From an uncultured Flavihumibacter sp. (GTDB lineage Bacteria; Bacteroidota; Bacteroidia; Chitinophagales; Chitinophagaceae): DNA of 64,000 nt. The stretch is taken from contig CABHOY010000075.1 of assembly GCA_902168105.1 (NCBI GenBank), positions 62,001 to 126,000 on the forward strand, read 5' to 3'. The position numbers and the translations under genes were made by a program. Below the pieces are notes generated by a model that was not told the origin of the DNA, searched no databases, and saw only the letters and a program-made list of their open reading frames with translations. Below are positions 1 to 7,436 of the stretch, piece after piece (within the stretch, counting starts at the first letter, position 1; every line of letters starts with the position of its first letter).

Positions 1-603
1 AATAACGCAGGTTATGGCTTGCTGAGCGGCGTGGAAGAAGCTACAGCACAGGAAATAAAGAACAACTATGAAGTAAATGTATTCGGAATGCTGAGTGTGA
101 CCCGTGCGGTTTTACCTTATATGAGAGCACAAGGCTCCGGTCATGTGATCAATATTTCTTCAATAGGCGGTCTGGCAGGTTATGTGGGTTGGGGTATCTA
201 TGGTTCAACCAAGTTTGCGGTAGAAGGAATTACCGAAGCAATGGCACAGGAACTGGCTCCGCTGGGCATCTATGCAACTGTGGTGGCTCCTGGATTCTTC
301 AGGACTGAATTCCTAGACCATGCTTCCCTTGTAAAGACAAGCAATGAGATCAGCGATTATGCAGCCACAGTAGGACAGATGCGCACTTTCGCGGGGAACG
401 CCAATAAGAAACAACCAGGTGATCCGGTGAAACTGGCGCAGGCTTTTGTGAAACTGGGGCATGCAGAAAATCCTCCTGTACATCTGCCATTAGGTAATGA
501 TACACTGGCGAGATTCAGGGAAAAGACCGCTGCTTTCGAGAAAGAGATTGCAGAATGGCATGATGTGATCACCGGAACAGATCACGATGATGTAGCGGCT
601 TAA
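1..603 (+). CDS. SDR family NAD(P)-dependent oxidoreductase, 5' end missing
   Basis: This is the C-terminal part of a short-chain dehydrogenase/reductase; the reading frame is open from the first base, so the gene starts outside the window. The first residues read NNAGYG, the NNAG motif that follows strand beta-4 in classical SDRs. The catalytic Tyr-x-x-x-Lys is visible as YGSTK (Tyr codon at 199, Lys at 211), with the preceding catalytic serine in the NISSIGG segment. The missing N-terminus would carry the TGxxxGxG cofactor site. The substrate cannot be told from the sequence. The gene ends just before a strong hairpin terminator. Confidence 0.9.
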   Translation, partial: NNAGYGLLSGVEEATAQEIKNNYEVNVFGMLSVTRAVLPYMRAQGSGHVINISSIGGLAGYVGWGIYGSTKFAVEGITEAMAQELAPLGIYATVVAPGFFRTEFLDHASLVKTSNEISDYAATVGQMRTFAGNANKKQPGDPVKLAQAFVKLGHAENPPVHLPLGNDTLARFREKTAAFEKEIAEWHDVITGTDHDDVAA

Positions 604-624
604 GATATAAAGCAGGGGTAAGAA

Positions 625-672
625 ATGAAAAGCGGTTGTCGGCCTTAGAGGCAGCAACCGCTTTTCATTTTT
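625..672. terminator. Bidirectional hairpin terminator
   Basis: A perfect 14-bp stem (625-638 with 655-668) with a 16-nt loop sits between the SDR gene and the convergent oxidoreductase gene. A-rich and T-rich flanks on the two sides would let it stop transcripts from both directions. Confidence 0.8.
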
Positions 673-729
673 AAATAAGTTATTTCCGGAATATCAGGGA
701 TAGTTCACTCAACTTCGATGTGGCCCTGT

Positions 730-1731
730 CTATTTAATGATTAGCAGATTTGTTTTCTCCAGTGTTTCTTCCAGCTCCTGTACCAGTTTATTCACAATAT
801 CATGGATGGAGCTGATCTCTTCTACCATTTCCACGCTTTGGCCGGCAGACCAGAGTTGTTCGTAATTCCCTGGTTTCACGGCGGCTTCCAGTTTCTTCAT
901 GCCTCTGAGCTGGACGAGCATTTTGAAATATTTGCGGGTACGGGCATTTTTATTCAGCTGTTTTTCCAGCCAGTTCTGTTTATAGCCGATCTTTTTGGCA
1001 GTAGGAGTATTGATCACATTACAGGGAGTACCTGACAGCCGCTCTGTTAACACAATGTCTTCCATGCCATAGTCAAGGATGGCGTTTTTGTACGCGTCGC
1101 TAACGCTGGCCTCTTCACTGGCGATGAAACGGGTGCCTATGGAAGCGCCATGGGCGCCCAGCACAAGTGCGCTGGCCAGCTGCTGACCGGTGGCAATACC
1201 TCCGGCGGCTACGAGCAGTTTATCAGGGAACTCCTTTTGGAGGGCGGGAACGAGGATATGCATAGGGTAGGGGCCGGCATGGCCACCTGCACCTGCACAT
1301 ACGGCAATGAAGCCATCGCAGCCAGCTTGAGCGGCCTTTTCTGCATGCTGGATATTGGTAACGTCGCACAGCACTTTAGCGCCATAACTGTGGGCGGCTG
1401 CGATCACTTCCTTCGGACTGCCCAGGGAGGTGATATAAAAAGGAACTTCTGCCGCCACGCAATCTTTCAGGTGTTTCGAGTAGAGCGGATTGGTTTTTTG
1501 GACAATAAGGTTGACGCCATAGGTACCCTGTCCGGGCTGTAATTGTGCCCGGTGTTGGTTCAATTGGTCCAGCACCTGCTTTAGTTCTCCCTCTTTCCTG
1601 AAGTTGAGGGAAGGGAATGTGCCAGCTATCCCGTTGTCCATAGCGGCTTTAACCATTTTTTCGTTACTCACGAGGAACATGGGGGCCATGATGACCGGAT
1701 AGCGGATGGCTAGGGCTGAGGTTAATTGCAT
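730..1731 (-). CDS. NAD(P)H-dependent flavin oxidoreductase, nitronate monooxygenase-like
   Basis: The 333-residue protein has the pattern of the 2-nitropropane dioxygenase/nitronate monooxygenase family, an FMN-binding TIM barrel. The N-terminus reads YPVIMAPM, the usual first strand. A glycine-rich AGAGGHAGPYP segment matches the conserved phosphate/flavin loop with its His, and AAGGIATGQQLASAL followed by GTRFIAS matches the C-terminal phosphate-binding part of the barrel. The family oxidises nitronates or acts as an NAD(P)H:quinone or enoyl reductase, so the exact substrate is open. The stop codon of the upstream riboflavin synthase lies 15 bp away, so the two are probably co-transcribed on the minus strand. 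Confidence 0.85.
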   Translation of the reverse strand: MQLTSALAIRYPVIMAPMFLVSNEKMVKAAMDNGIAGTFPSLNFRKEGELKQVLDQLNQHRAQLQPGQGTYGVNLIVQKTNPLYSKHLKDCVAAEVPFYITSLGSPKEVIAAAHSYGAKVLCDVTNIQHAEKAAQAGCDGFIAVCAGAGGHAGPYPMHILVPALQKEFPDKLLVAAGGIATGQQLASALVLGAHGASIGTRFIASEEASVSDAYKNAILDYGMEDIVLTERLSGTPCNVINTPTAKKIGYKQNWLEKQLNKNARTRKYFKMLVQLRGMKKLEAAVKPGNYEQLWSAGQSVEMVEEISSIHDIVNKLVQELEETLEKTNLLIIK

Positions 1732-1746
1732 AAGTGGAATGTTTAG

Positions 1747-2337
1747 CTATGATTTGACAGCAAGCTGCCTGGCCACGAATTTTCCGAGGATGTCAAATTC
1801 CAGGTTAATTGTGTGTCCGGGTTGAACGGCTGAGATATTAGTGTGCTCATATGTATATGGAATGACAGCAATGCTGAATTCCGTATCGGTCACATTATAT
1901 ATGGTCAGGCTGATACCGTTGAGGCAGATAGAGCCTTTTTCCACGATAAGGCCGGCAAATTGCCCGGGGTAACGGAAGCGGAATTCCCAGCTGCCATCCT
2001 GCGGCGTACAGGAAAGGCACTCGCCGGTGCTGTCGACATGCCCCTGTACCAGGTGGCCGTCAATTCTGCCATTAAAGATCATGGCCCTTTCCAGGTTTAC
2101 TTTTTGTCCGGGGATGAGTTGGCCGATATTGCTTTTCAGCAGCGTTTCGGCGACGGCTACGATATCGTAGGTCTCACCGTCAACGCGGGTAACAGTCAAA
2201 CAAACGCCGTTGTGGGCTACGCTCTGGTCAATTTTCAGTTCCGGCGCCAGGGATGAGCGGATAGTGATGACCATATTGGTACCTTCCTGCCTGGTAGCTA
2301 TTACTTCTCCTAGTGATTCTATGATTCCTGTAAACAT
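1747..2337 (-). CDS. ribE: Riboflavin synthase, alpha subunit
   Basis: Riboflavin synthase dismutates two molecules of 6,7-dimethyl-8-ribityllumazine into riboflavin and a pyrimidinedione, the last step of vitamin B2 synthesis. The start MFTGIIE is the family signature, and the 196-residue length is normal. Two similar lumazine-binding halves are visible: the first ends near the SVAHNGVCLTV segment, and the second repeats it as KGSICLNGISLTIYNV. No other rib genes are nearby. It is the first gene of a two-gene minus-strand unit with the flavin-dependent oxidoreductase, which suggests shared use of flavin but does not prove it. Confidence 0.95.
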   Translation of the reverse strand: MFTGIIESLGEVIATRQEGTNMVITIRSSLAPELKIDQSVAHNGVCLTVTRVDGETYDIVAVAETLLKSNIGQLIPGQKVNLERAMIFNGRIDGHLVQGHVDSTGECLSCTPQDGSWEFRFRYPGQFAGLIVEKGSICLNGISLTIYNVTDTEFSIAVIPYTYEHTNISAVQPGHTINLEFDILGKFVARQLAVKS

Positions 2338-2394
2338 AGGGCTAAATTAAGTAATAATGAGGAGATGGCCGTGGGCAGAAGATCCTGCCATTAT

Positions 2395-2425
2395 TTTGTT
2401 AATTAAAAAGAATGTTTTACTTTTG
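2395..2425 (+). promoter_or_regulatory. Bacteroidota-type promoter for rpsU
   Basis: A -33 TTTG (2395-2398) and a perfect -7 TACTTTTG (2418-2425) are separated by 19 nt. This matches the TTTG-N17-20-TAnnTTTG consensus of Bacteroidota primary sigma factors. Transcription would begin about 25 nt before the rpsU start codon. Confidence 0.75.
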
Positions 2426-2452
2426 CCTTCCTGAAAAAAAGGAGTATTAATT

Positions 2453-2650
2453 ATGTTGATCATCGATTCCAAAGATTGCGAAAACATTGACAAGGCGCTC
2501 AAAAAATACAAAAAGAAATTTGAGAAAGCTCGTATCCTGTTACAACTCAGGTCACGTCAATCTTTCACAAAACCTTCCGTAAAGCGTCGTACTGAAGTGC
2601 TGAAAGCTGTTTACAAACAGCAGTTGGCCAGTGGTAAATTAGACGATTGA
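2453..2650 (+). CDS. rpsU: 30S ribosomal protein bS21
   Basis: The 65-residue basic protein is ribosomal protein bS21, which sits on the small-subunit platform near the anti-Shine-Dalgarno end of 16S rRNA. The pattern of an N-terminal ENIDKALKKYKKKFEK helix and a central KPSVKRR segment is that of Bacteroidota S21, and the length is normal. It has its own promoter and a following hairpin terminator. The order rpsU - tyrosine recombinase - hibernation factor - tRNAs - tuf is one I remember from other Bacteroidota. Confidence 0.93.
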   Translation: MLIIDSKDCENIDKALKKYKKKFEKARILLQLRSRQSFTKPSVKRRTEVLKAVYKQQLASGKLDD

Positions 2651-2681
2651 TTCTATCGGGAGTAATTCCCAACGCAAAATA

Positions 2682-2728
2682 TTGATGATTGTAAGGTTTA
2701 TTATAACTTTACAATCATCAAACTTTTT
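2682..2728 (+). terminator. Hairpin terminator after rpsU
   Basis: A perfect 13-bp AT-rich stem (2682-2694 with 2709-2721) with a 14-nt loop is followed by CTTTTTATTTT. It ends only 4-11 bp before the TTG start of the recombinase gene, so that gene may be expressed by read-through. Confidence 0.65.
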
Positions 2729-2731
2729 ATT

Positions 2732-3676
2732 TTGAGTGAAGTCTTACACCCGGTAGCTAATCGTTTTTTGGCTTATATCCGGCTTGAGAAGCGCTATTCT
2801 GCACATACTGCTACTGCATATCAGCAGGACCTTACCCAATTTTTTATCTTTTTACGATCCCAATATGGCGATGTGTCCCTTACAGGCATATCGCATTCGC
2901 ATGTCCGTACCTGGTTGGCCTGGCTGATGGAGGAGGGCATGATCGCCAAGAGTGTTAACCGGAAGATCTCCACACTAAAATCGTTTTTCAAATATGCATT
3001 GCGCCATGGGGAAATTACTGTTTCTCCCATGACGAAAGTGACTGCGCCGAAGATCGGGAAGCGCTTACCTGGCTTTATTGATGAAAAGGGGATGCAGGCG
3101 GTGGAAGATAACCGTAGTCTGCGCAGGGGGCAGGAGAATGAACCGATTTTCGGGGAAGACCTGGAGGGCAGGACGCACCGGATGATATTTGAACTGTTGT
3201 ACCATACAGGTATCCGGTTGTCGGAGTTGATAAACCTGCGGGAGCGGCATGTGGATACGGGTAACCTGACTATAAAAGTGCTGGGAAAAGGCAATAAGGA
3301 GCGGATTATTCCCATCAGTGCCATCTTGAAGGATGAAATAGGGGCGTACCGTGCAATGCGCCGGAAAGAGCTGGCAACGTACGATAATGAGGTGTTGCTG
3401 GTGAATCCGCGAAGCGGGAAGAAATTATACCCCAGATATGTTTACAATGTGGTGCGGGGATATCTGACCGATCACCAGATCACAACACTTAGCCGGAGAA
3501 GCCCGCATATATTGCGGCATACGTTTGCCACACACCTTACCAACAATGGGGCGGACCTTAATGCGGTGAAGGAATTGCTGGGGCACTCGAGCCTGGCGTC
3601 TACGCAGGTCTATACGCATAACAGTATTGAGAAGTTGAGGGAAGCCTACCGGAAGGCGCATCCGAAGGGCGAGTAG
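2732..3676 (+). CDS. xerC: Tyrosine recombinase XerC/XerD
   Basis: The 314-residue protein is a tyrosine site-specific recombinase of the Xer type, which resolves chromosome dimers at dif. An N-terminal SAM-like core-binding domain (about residues 5-95) precedes the catalytic domain (about 110-310). All catalytic residues are visible: Arg162 in HTGIRLSE, Lys186, His259 and Arg262 in SPHILRHTF, His285 in LLGHSS, and the nucleophile Tyr294 in STQVYTH. The start is TTG because no in-frame ATG fits the conserved N-terminus. The setting among translation genes and the lack of phage genes argue for a chromosomal Xer rather than an integrase. XerC and XerD cannot be told apart by eye. Confidence 0.88.
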   Translation: MSEVLHPVANRFLAYIRLEKRYSAHTATAYQQDLTQFFIFLRSQYGDVSLTGISHSHVRTWLAWLMEEGMIAKSVNRKISTLKSFFKYALRHGEITVSPMTKVTAPKIGKRLPGFIDEKGMQAVEDNRSLRRGQENEPIFGEDLEGRTHRMIFELLYHTGIRLSELINLRERHVDTGNLTIKVLGKGNKERIIPISAILKDEIGAYRAMRRKELATYDNEVLLVNPRSGKKLYPRYVYNVVRGYLTDHQITTLSRRSPHILRHTFATHLTNNGADLNAVKELLGHSSLASTQVYTHNSIEKLREAYRKAHPKGE

Positions 3677-3867
3677 GTGGTATTTTACACTTTAACAAAA
3701 TATTACTAAATGGTTATGCAAAAGAGTTGAAAAGTCACTAAATTAGTAATGAGTTCTTTGTATACTTTTTTCATTAGTCGATATCCATGACCATTAAAAA
3801 AAATGAAAGCCTATGGACGTAATGTTACGAGCATGTACAAGATTGTTTAAAACTAAAAATTAGTGCT

Positions 3868-4167
3868 ATGAACGTTCAAATTCAAACAGTACATTTTGAT
3901 GCTGACTCAAAGTTGATTGATCATGTTAGTAAAAAACTTCAAAAACTCAATACTTATTATGACCGGATTATTAGCGTAGAAGTCTTTTTAAAGTTAGATG
4001 GAATAGCCCATCAGATCAAGGATAAAATTGCCGAAATAAAAGTCCACATCCCACGCCAAGACTTATTTGTGAAGCACGAATCCAAATCTTTCGAAGAGTC
4101 ATTTGATCTCGCCTTTGACTCAGTTGTTAACCAGATCAAGAAAACGAAAGAGAAGAAATTTCAGTAA
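3868..4167 (+). CDS. hpf: Ribosome hibernation-promoting factor, short form
   Basis: The 99-residue protein belongs to the HPF/RaiA (YfiA) family, which binds the small-subunit decoding site in stationary phase and keeps ribosomes inactive. The pattern of an N-terminal strand MNVQIQTVHFDAD, a helix around VSKKLQKLNTYYDRI, and the later HESKSFEESFDLAFDSVVNQIKKTKEK helix fits the beta-alpha-beta-beta-beta-alpha fold. There is no C-terminal dimerisation domain, so this is the short form. It lies between the Xer gene and the tRNA cluster. Confidence 0.88.
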   Translation: MNVQIQTVHFDADSKLIDHVSKKLQKLNTYYDRIISVEVFLKLDGIAHQIKDKIAEIKVHIPRQDLFVKHESKSFEESFDLAFDSVVNQIKKTKEKKFQ

Positions 4168-4181
4168 AATCTTAAAAATAT

Positions 4182-4212
4182 TTTGGAATTAAATATCTGT
4201 TTCCTACCTTTG
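4182..4212 (+). promoter_or_regulatory. Bacteroidota-type promoter upstream of the tRNA/tuf cluster (distal)
   Basis: TTTG (4182-4185), a 19-nt spacer and a perfect TACCTTTG (4205-4212) match the Bacteroidota consensus. The predicted leader contains a small GGGATCGG/CCGATC inverted repeat. Confidence 0.75.
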
Positions 4213-4324
4213 CCATCCCGATCGAAAAAAGGGATCGGTGAAGGTAGGAAAGTTCTTTACTGTAGGGTGTTTTAGCCAAATAATACAAGTTTTAAAAATT
4301 GTATCCGGGTGCTGAAAAAAAGAT

Positions 4325-4354
4325 TTTGAGATTATAAAAATTCAACTATTTTTG
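4325..4354 (+). promoter_or_regulatory. Bacteroidota-type promoter upstream of tRNA-Thr (proximal)
   Basis: TTTG (4325-4328), an 18-nt spacer and TATTTTTG (4347-4354) match the consensus. It lies 47 bp before the first tRNA, so the tRNA/tuf cluster appears to have two tandem promoters. Confidence 0.75.
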
Positions 4355-4401
4355 CACCCTCTTATAACGGATACCTTTTATAAGATTCTTGAATAAGATA
4401 A

Positions 4402-4475
4402 GCCAGCATAGCTCAGTTGGCCAGAGCTACTGATTTGTAATCAGTGGGTCGGGGGTTCGAATCCCTCTGCTGGCT
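4402..4475 (+). tRNA. tRNA-Thr (anticodon TGT)
   Basis: The full cloverleaf can be drawn. The acceptor GCCAGCA (4402-4408) pairs with TGCTGGC (4468-4474), the anticodon loop is TTTGTAA in an ACTGA/TCAGT stem, and the T-loop is TTCGAAT. The CCA end is not encoded. Confidence 0.96.
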
Positions 4476-4543
4476 CCGGAAAAATTCCGAAGCAAAAAAA
4501 TGGTCCGGACGGACGTGATTTTGGAAAGGAGTTTAAGGTTTTA

Positions 4544-4625
4544 GGGCAGGTTCCAGAGCGGCCAAATGGGGCGGACTGTAAATCCGCTGACTACGTCTTC
4601 ACAGGTTCGAATCCTGTCCTGCCCA
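4544..4625 (+). tRNA. tRNA-Tyr (anticodon GTA)
   Basis: The acceptor GGGCAGG pairs with CCTGCCC. The anticodon loop CTGTAAA sits in a GCGGA/TCCGC stem, and there is a long variable arm of the class II type expected for bacterial tRNA-Tyr. The discriminator base is A, and CCA is not encoded. Confidence 0.95.
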
Positions 4626-4637
4626 CACAGCGCAAAT

Positions 4638-4669
4638 GTTCCGCCTTTGCCCCTTAGCAAAGGCGGAAC
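4638..4669 (+). repeat. Perfect 13-bp hairpin between tRNA-Tyr and tRNA-Gly
   Basis: GTTCCGCCTTTGC (4638-4650) pairs perfectly with 4657-4669 around a 6-nt loop. No T-tract follows, so it looks more like an RNA-processing or spacer hairpin than a terminator. Confidence 0.6.
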
Positions 4670-4753
4670 TTGTCTGTTAAGTGCAGGTTCTTCATAAAGA
4701 GAGCGATAGAGTAGAGGCAACAAGTTCTTTATAATGTGTACCATTAATTAAAT

Positions 4754-4826
4754 GCGGGAGTAGCTCAGTTGGTAGAGCGACAGCCTTCCAAGCTGTAGGT
4801 CGCGGGTTCGAGCCTCGTCTCCCGCT
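4754..4826 (+). tRNA. tRNA-Gly (anticodon TCC)
   Basis: The acceptor GCGGGAG (4754-4760) pairs with CTCCCGC (4819-4825). The anticodon loop is CTTCCAA in an ACAGC/GCTGT stem, and the T-arm is GCGGG-TTCGAGC-CTCGT. Confidence 0.95.
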
Positions 4827-4891
4827 CATTGTAATACCTGTTCGAATGTCTGGTATTATATGGGATGAAAGTTCTTTAAAAGATCTTCAAT

Positions 4892-4963
<72 letters not shown>

Positions 4964-4994
4964 CAACGGATTTCCAAACATCCGGGATCCGGAT

Positions 4995-5069
4995 TTCGTT
5001 GTAGCTCAGTGGAAGAGCGTTCCAGTGGGAAACCAGGAAAGGTCGTGAGTTCAATTCTCATCAGCGGCA
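4995..5069 (+). pseudogene. Degenerate tRNA derived from the tRNA-Thr (GGT) copy
   Basis: The D-arm and the whole T-arm repeat tRNA-Thr(GGT) almost base for base, so this is a tandem duplicate. The acceptor arms (TTCGTTG with CAGCGGC) pair imperfectly, including wobbles and a T-C mismatch. The anticodon arm is 3 nt longer than in the parent and can form only TTCC/GGAA around a 12-nt loop, so no normal anticodon can be assigned. It is probably a transcribed but non-functional tRNA. An unusual functional RNA cannot be ruled out. Confidence 0.7.
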
Positions 5070-5139
5070 CAAGTTTGTAAAACCGTTTTTTAAAAACAAC
5101 TATCAATACAATCTTTACAAACCATCTAAAAAAAATACA

Positions 5140-6327
5140 ATGGCAAAAGAAACCTTTAAGCGGGATAAACCCCACGTAAACATTGGTACCATCGGCCACG
5201 TTGACCACGGTAAAACTACCTTAACTGCTGCCATTACTACGATTTTGGCAAGCAAGGGTCTGGCAGAGAAGAGAGGTTATGATGAGATCGATGCGGCTCC
5301 TGAAGAGAAAGAAAGAGGTATTACCATCAATACAGCACACGTTGAGTATCAGACAGCTAACCGCCACTACGCGCACGTTGACTGTCCTGGTCACGCTGAC
5401 TATGTGAAGAACATGATCACTGGTGCTGCTCAGATGGACGGTGCTATCCTGGTGGTTGCCGCTACAGATGGTCCGATGCCACAAACTAAAGAACACATCC
5501 TGCTGGCTCGCCAGGTAGGCGTTCCTCGTATCGTAGTGTTCATGAACAAGGTTGACCTGGTTGATGATCCTGAGTTACTGGAACTGGTTGAACTGGAAAT
5601 CCGCGAACTGCTGAGCAAATATAACTATGATGGTGATAACACACCAATCATCAAGGGTTCTGCAACCGGCGCTCTGGCTGGTGAAGAAAAATGGGTAGCT
5701 GCAGTTGAAGAACTGATGAACGCTGTAGATGAATTCATTCCTCTGCCTCCTCGTCCGATCGATCTGCCGTTCCTGATGTCTGTAGAAGACGTATTCTCTA
5801 TCACCGGTCGTGGTACTGTTGCTACAGGTCGTATCGAACGTGGTAAGATTAAAGTTGGTGAACCAGTTGAAATCGTTGGTCTGATCGAAAAACCACTGAC
5901 TTCTACATGTACTGGTGTTGAGATGTTCAAAAAATTACTGGATGAAGGTGAAGCTGGTGACAACGCTGGTCTGCTCCTCCGCGGTATTGAAAAATCTCAG
6001 ATCCGTCGTGGTATGGTTATCACTAAACCAGGTACCATCACTCCGCACACTGAATTCAAATGTGAAGTATACGTACTGAGCAAAGAAGAAGGTGGCCGTC
6101 ACACTCCGTTCTTCAACAAATACCGTCCTCAGTTCTACTTCCGTACAACTGACGTAACTGGTGAAGTTGAATTACCAGCAGGTGTTGAAATGGTTATGCC
6201 TGGTGATAACGTGTCTCTGACCGTTAAACTGATCGCTCCAATCGCTATGGAAAAAGGTCTGAAATTCGCTATCCGCGAAGGTGGACGTACCGTAGGTGCT
6301 GGTCAGGTTACTGAGATCATCAAGTAA
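5140..6327 (+). CDS. tuf: Translation elongation factor Tu
   Basis: EF-Tu is the GTPase that carries aminoacyl-tRNA to the ribosomal A site. The 395-residue protein has the full family layout. The P-loop GHVDHGKT is at residues 19-26, the switch I RGITINTAHVEY and the DCPGHADY G3 motif follow, then NKVD as G4 and a SAT-type G5, and the two beta-barrel domains end in GRTVGAGQV. It follows the tRNA cluster and is probably co-transcribed with it, as is common in bacteria. A long inverted repeat lies between it and tRNA-Trp. Confidence 0.99.
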   Translation: MAKETFKRDKPHVNIGTIGHVDHGKTTLTAAITTILASKGLAEKRGYDEIDAAPEEKERGITINTAHVEYQTANRHYAHVDCPGHADYVKNMITGAAQMDGAILVVAATDGPMPQTKEHILLARQVGVPRIVVFMNKVDLVDDPELLELVELEIRELLSKYNYDGDNTPIIKGSATGALAGEEKWVAAVEELMNAVDEFIPLPPRPIDLPFLMSVEDVFSITGRGTVATGRIERGKIKVGEPVEIVGLIEKPLTSTCTGVEMFKKLLDEGEAGDNAGLLLRGIEKSQIRRGMVITKPGTITPHTEFKCEVYVLSKEEGGRHTPFFNKYRPQFYFRTTDVTGEVELPAGVEMVMPGDNVSLTVKLIAPIAMEKGLKFAIREGGRTVGAGQVTEIIK

Positions 6328-6348
6328 TCACTTTCAGAATATAATTAG

Positions 6349-6446
6349 AAGGCCATTAGCAATTAGCAAATTGCATTCAGCAGATAGATTTAATTTATGT
6401 AAATTTGTTTTGCTGGTTAGCCTGGAGCTGGCAGCTAATGGTCTTT
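6349..6446 (+). terminator. Long-stem hairpin after tuf, terminator-like
   Basis: AAGGCCATTAGC (6349-6360) pairs with GCTAATGGTCTT (6434-6445, one G-T wobble) across a 73-nt loop that holds smaller self-complementary pieces. It is followed by TTTTTA. It may terminate or attenuate transcription between tuf and tRNA-Trp/secE. Confidence 0.5.
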
Positions 6447-6454
6447 TTACACAC

Positions 6455-6525
6455 ACGGGCATAGTTCAATGGTAGAATAGAGGTCTCCAAAACCTTTGAT
6501 CAGGGTTCGAATCCTTGTGCCCGTG
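6455..6525 (+). tRNA. tRNA-Trp (anticodon CCA)
   Basis: The acceptor ACGGGCA (6455-6461) pairs with TGCCCGT (6518-6524), with discriminator G as expected for tRNA-Trp. The anticodon loop CTCCAAA is in a GAGGT/ACCTT stem with one G-T wobble. It lies in the tuf - trnW - secE order typical of bacteria. Confidence 0.95.
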
Positions 6526-6592
6526 CTAACAAATGGTGAAAAGTGAAGGCTTTTCACCTTTCATGTTTTCAAACGGTTAATCTTTTACACCA

Positions 6593-6787
6593 ATGAATAA
6601 GGTTAGAGCATACTTCCGGGAGTCATATCATGAGCTGGTACATAAAGTATCCTGGCCTACATGGCAGGAGCTGCAGTCTTCCACAATGATTGTATTAATC
6701 GCTACTGTAGTTATCACTGCGATCGTTTGGGGTATGGACGCCCTTTCACATCTCATGTTAACTCAGTACTATAAAATTATAGGATAA
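6593..6787 (+). CDS. secE: Preprotein translocase subunit SecE
   Basis: SecE is the small essential subunit that clamps SecY in the inner-membrane Sec translocon. The 64-residue protein has an amphipathic N-terminal helix with the conserved HKVSWPTWQEL segment (about residues 17-27), and a single transmembrane helix from roughly residue 33 to 52. This is the short one-helix form found outside the enterobacteria. Its stop codon shares one base with the nusG start, so the two genes are translationally coupled. Confidence 0.95.
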   Translation: MNKVRAYFRESYHELVHKVSWPTWQELQSSTMIVLIATVVITAIVWGMDALSHLMLTQYYKIIG

Positions 6788-7380
6788 TGATGGATGCATC
6801 CAATAATAACCCTGCAGAAGAAACAAACATTCCCACCCAGGACACCAAATGGTATGTGCTGCGTGTAGTGAGTGGTAAAGAGAAGAAGGTAAAAGAATAC
6901 CTGGATATCGAAGTACGTCGCTCCGATTGGGGGAACGTAATCACCCAGATATTTTTGCCTGTAGAGAAAGTCTACAAAGTGCAGGCAGGTAAAAAGGTGA
7001 TGCGCGAAAAGAACTTTTATCCGGGTTACGTAATGATCGAAGCAATAGACGGAAAAATGACCGATGAGGTGATCCAGTCTATCCGCAACGTATCAGGTGT
7101 AATTCACTTCCTGGGTAAAGATAAGCCCATCGCTCTGCGTAAGGCTGAAGTAAACAAAATGTTAGGTAAGGTCGATGAAATGTCTGATAACGGACTGACC
7201 ATGAGCGAACCTTTCATTGTTGGCGAAACCATCAAGATCATCGATGGACCTTTCAATGACTTCAACGGTATCATCGAAGAGGTGATAGAAGATAAGAAGA
7301 AACTGAAAGTAACTGTGAAGATCTTCGGTCGTGCCACACCTGTAGAACTGAACTTTATGCAGGTTGAAAAAATCAGCTAA
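6787..7380 (+). CDS. nusG: Transcription termination/antitermination factor NusG
   Basis: NusG binds the RNA polymerase clamp to reduce pausing and links it to Rho or the ribosome. The 197-residue protein has an NGN domain (about residues 20-125, with KWYVLRVVSGKEKKVKEYL and the FYPGYVMIE segment) and a C-terminal KOW domain (about 143-196, with VGETIKIIDGPFNDFNGIIEE). The start overlaps the secE stop; a second ATG one codon later is also possible. The gene ends at a strong terminator instead of running on to rplK. Confidence 0.97.
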   Translation: MMDASNNNPAEETNIPTQDTKWYVLRVVSGKEKKVKEYLDIEVRRSDWGNVITQIFLPVEKVYKVQAGKKVMREKNFYPGYVMIEAIDGKMTDEVIQSIRNVSGVIHFLGKDKPIALRKAEVNKMLGKVDEMSDNGLTMSEPFIVGETIKIIDGPFNDFNGIIEEVIEDKKKLKVTVKIFGRATPVELNFMQVEKIS

Positions 7381-7400
7381 CTATTTCAGTAATCATATTA

Positions 7401-7433
7401 AACCGTCCCGCTTTAAGCAGGACGGTTTTTTTA
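7401..7433 (+). terminator. Rho-independent terminator after nusG
   Basis: AACCGTCC (7401-7408) pairs with GGACGGTT (7420-7427), with an inner GCTT/AAGC pair, followed by seven T. It separates secE-nusG from the ribosomal protein genes and may also serve the convergent DUF1579 gene. Confidence 0.88.
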
Positions 7434-7436
7434 TGT

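Noticed and set aside
2732..3676. Tyrosine recombinase as a sign of a prophage or integrative element
   Set aside because: It is a complete Xer-type protein amid translation genes with no phage or conjugation genes or att repeats nearby.
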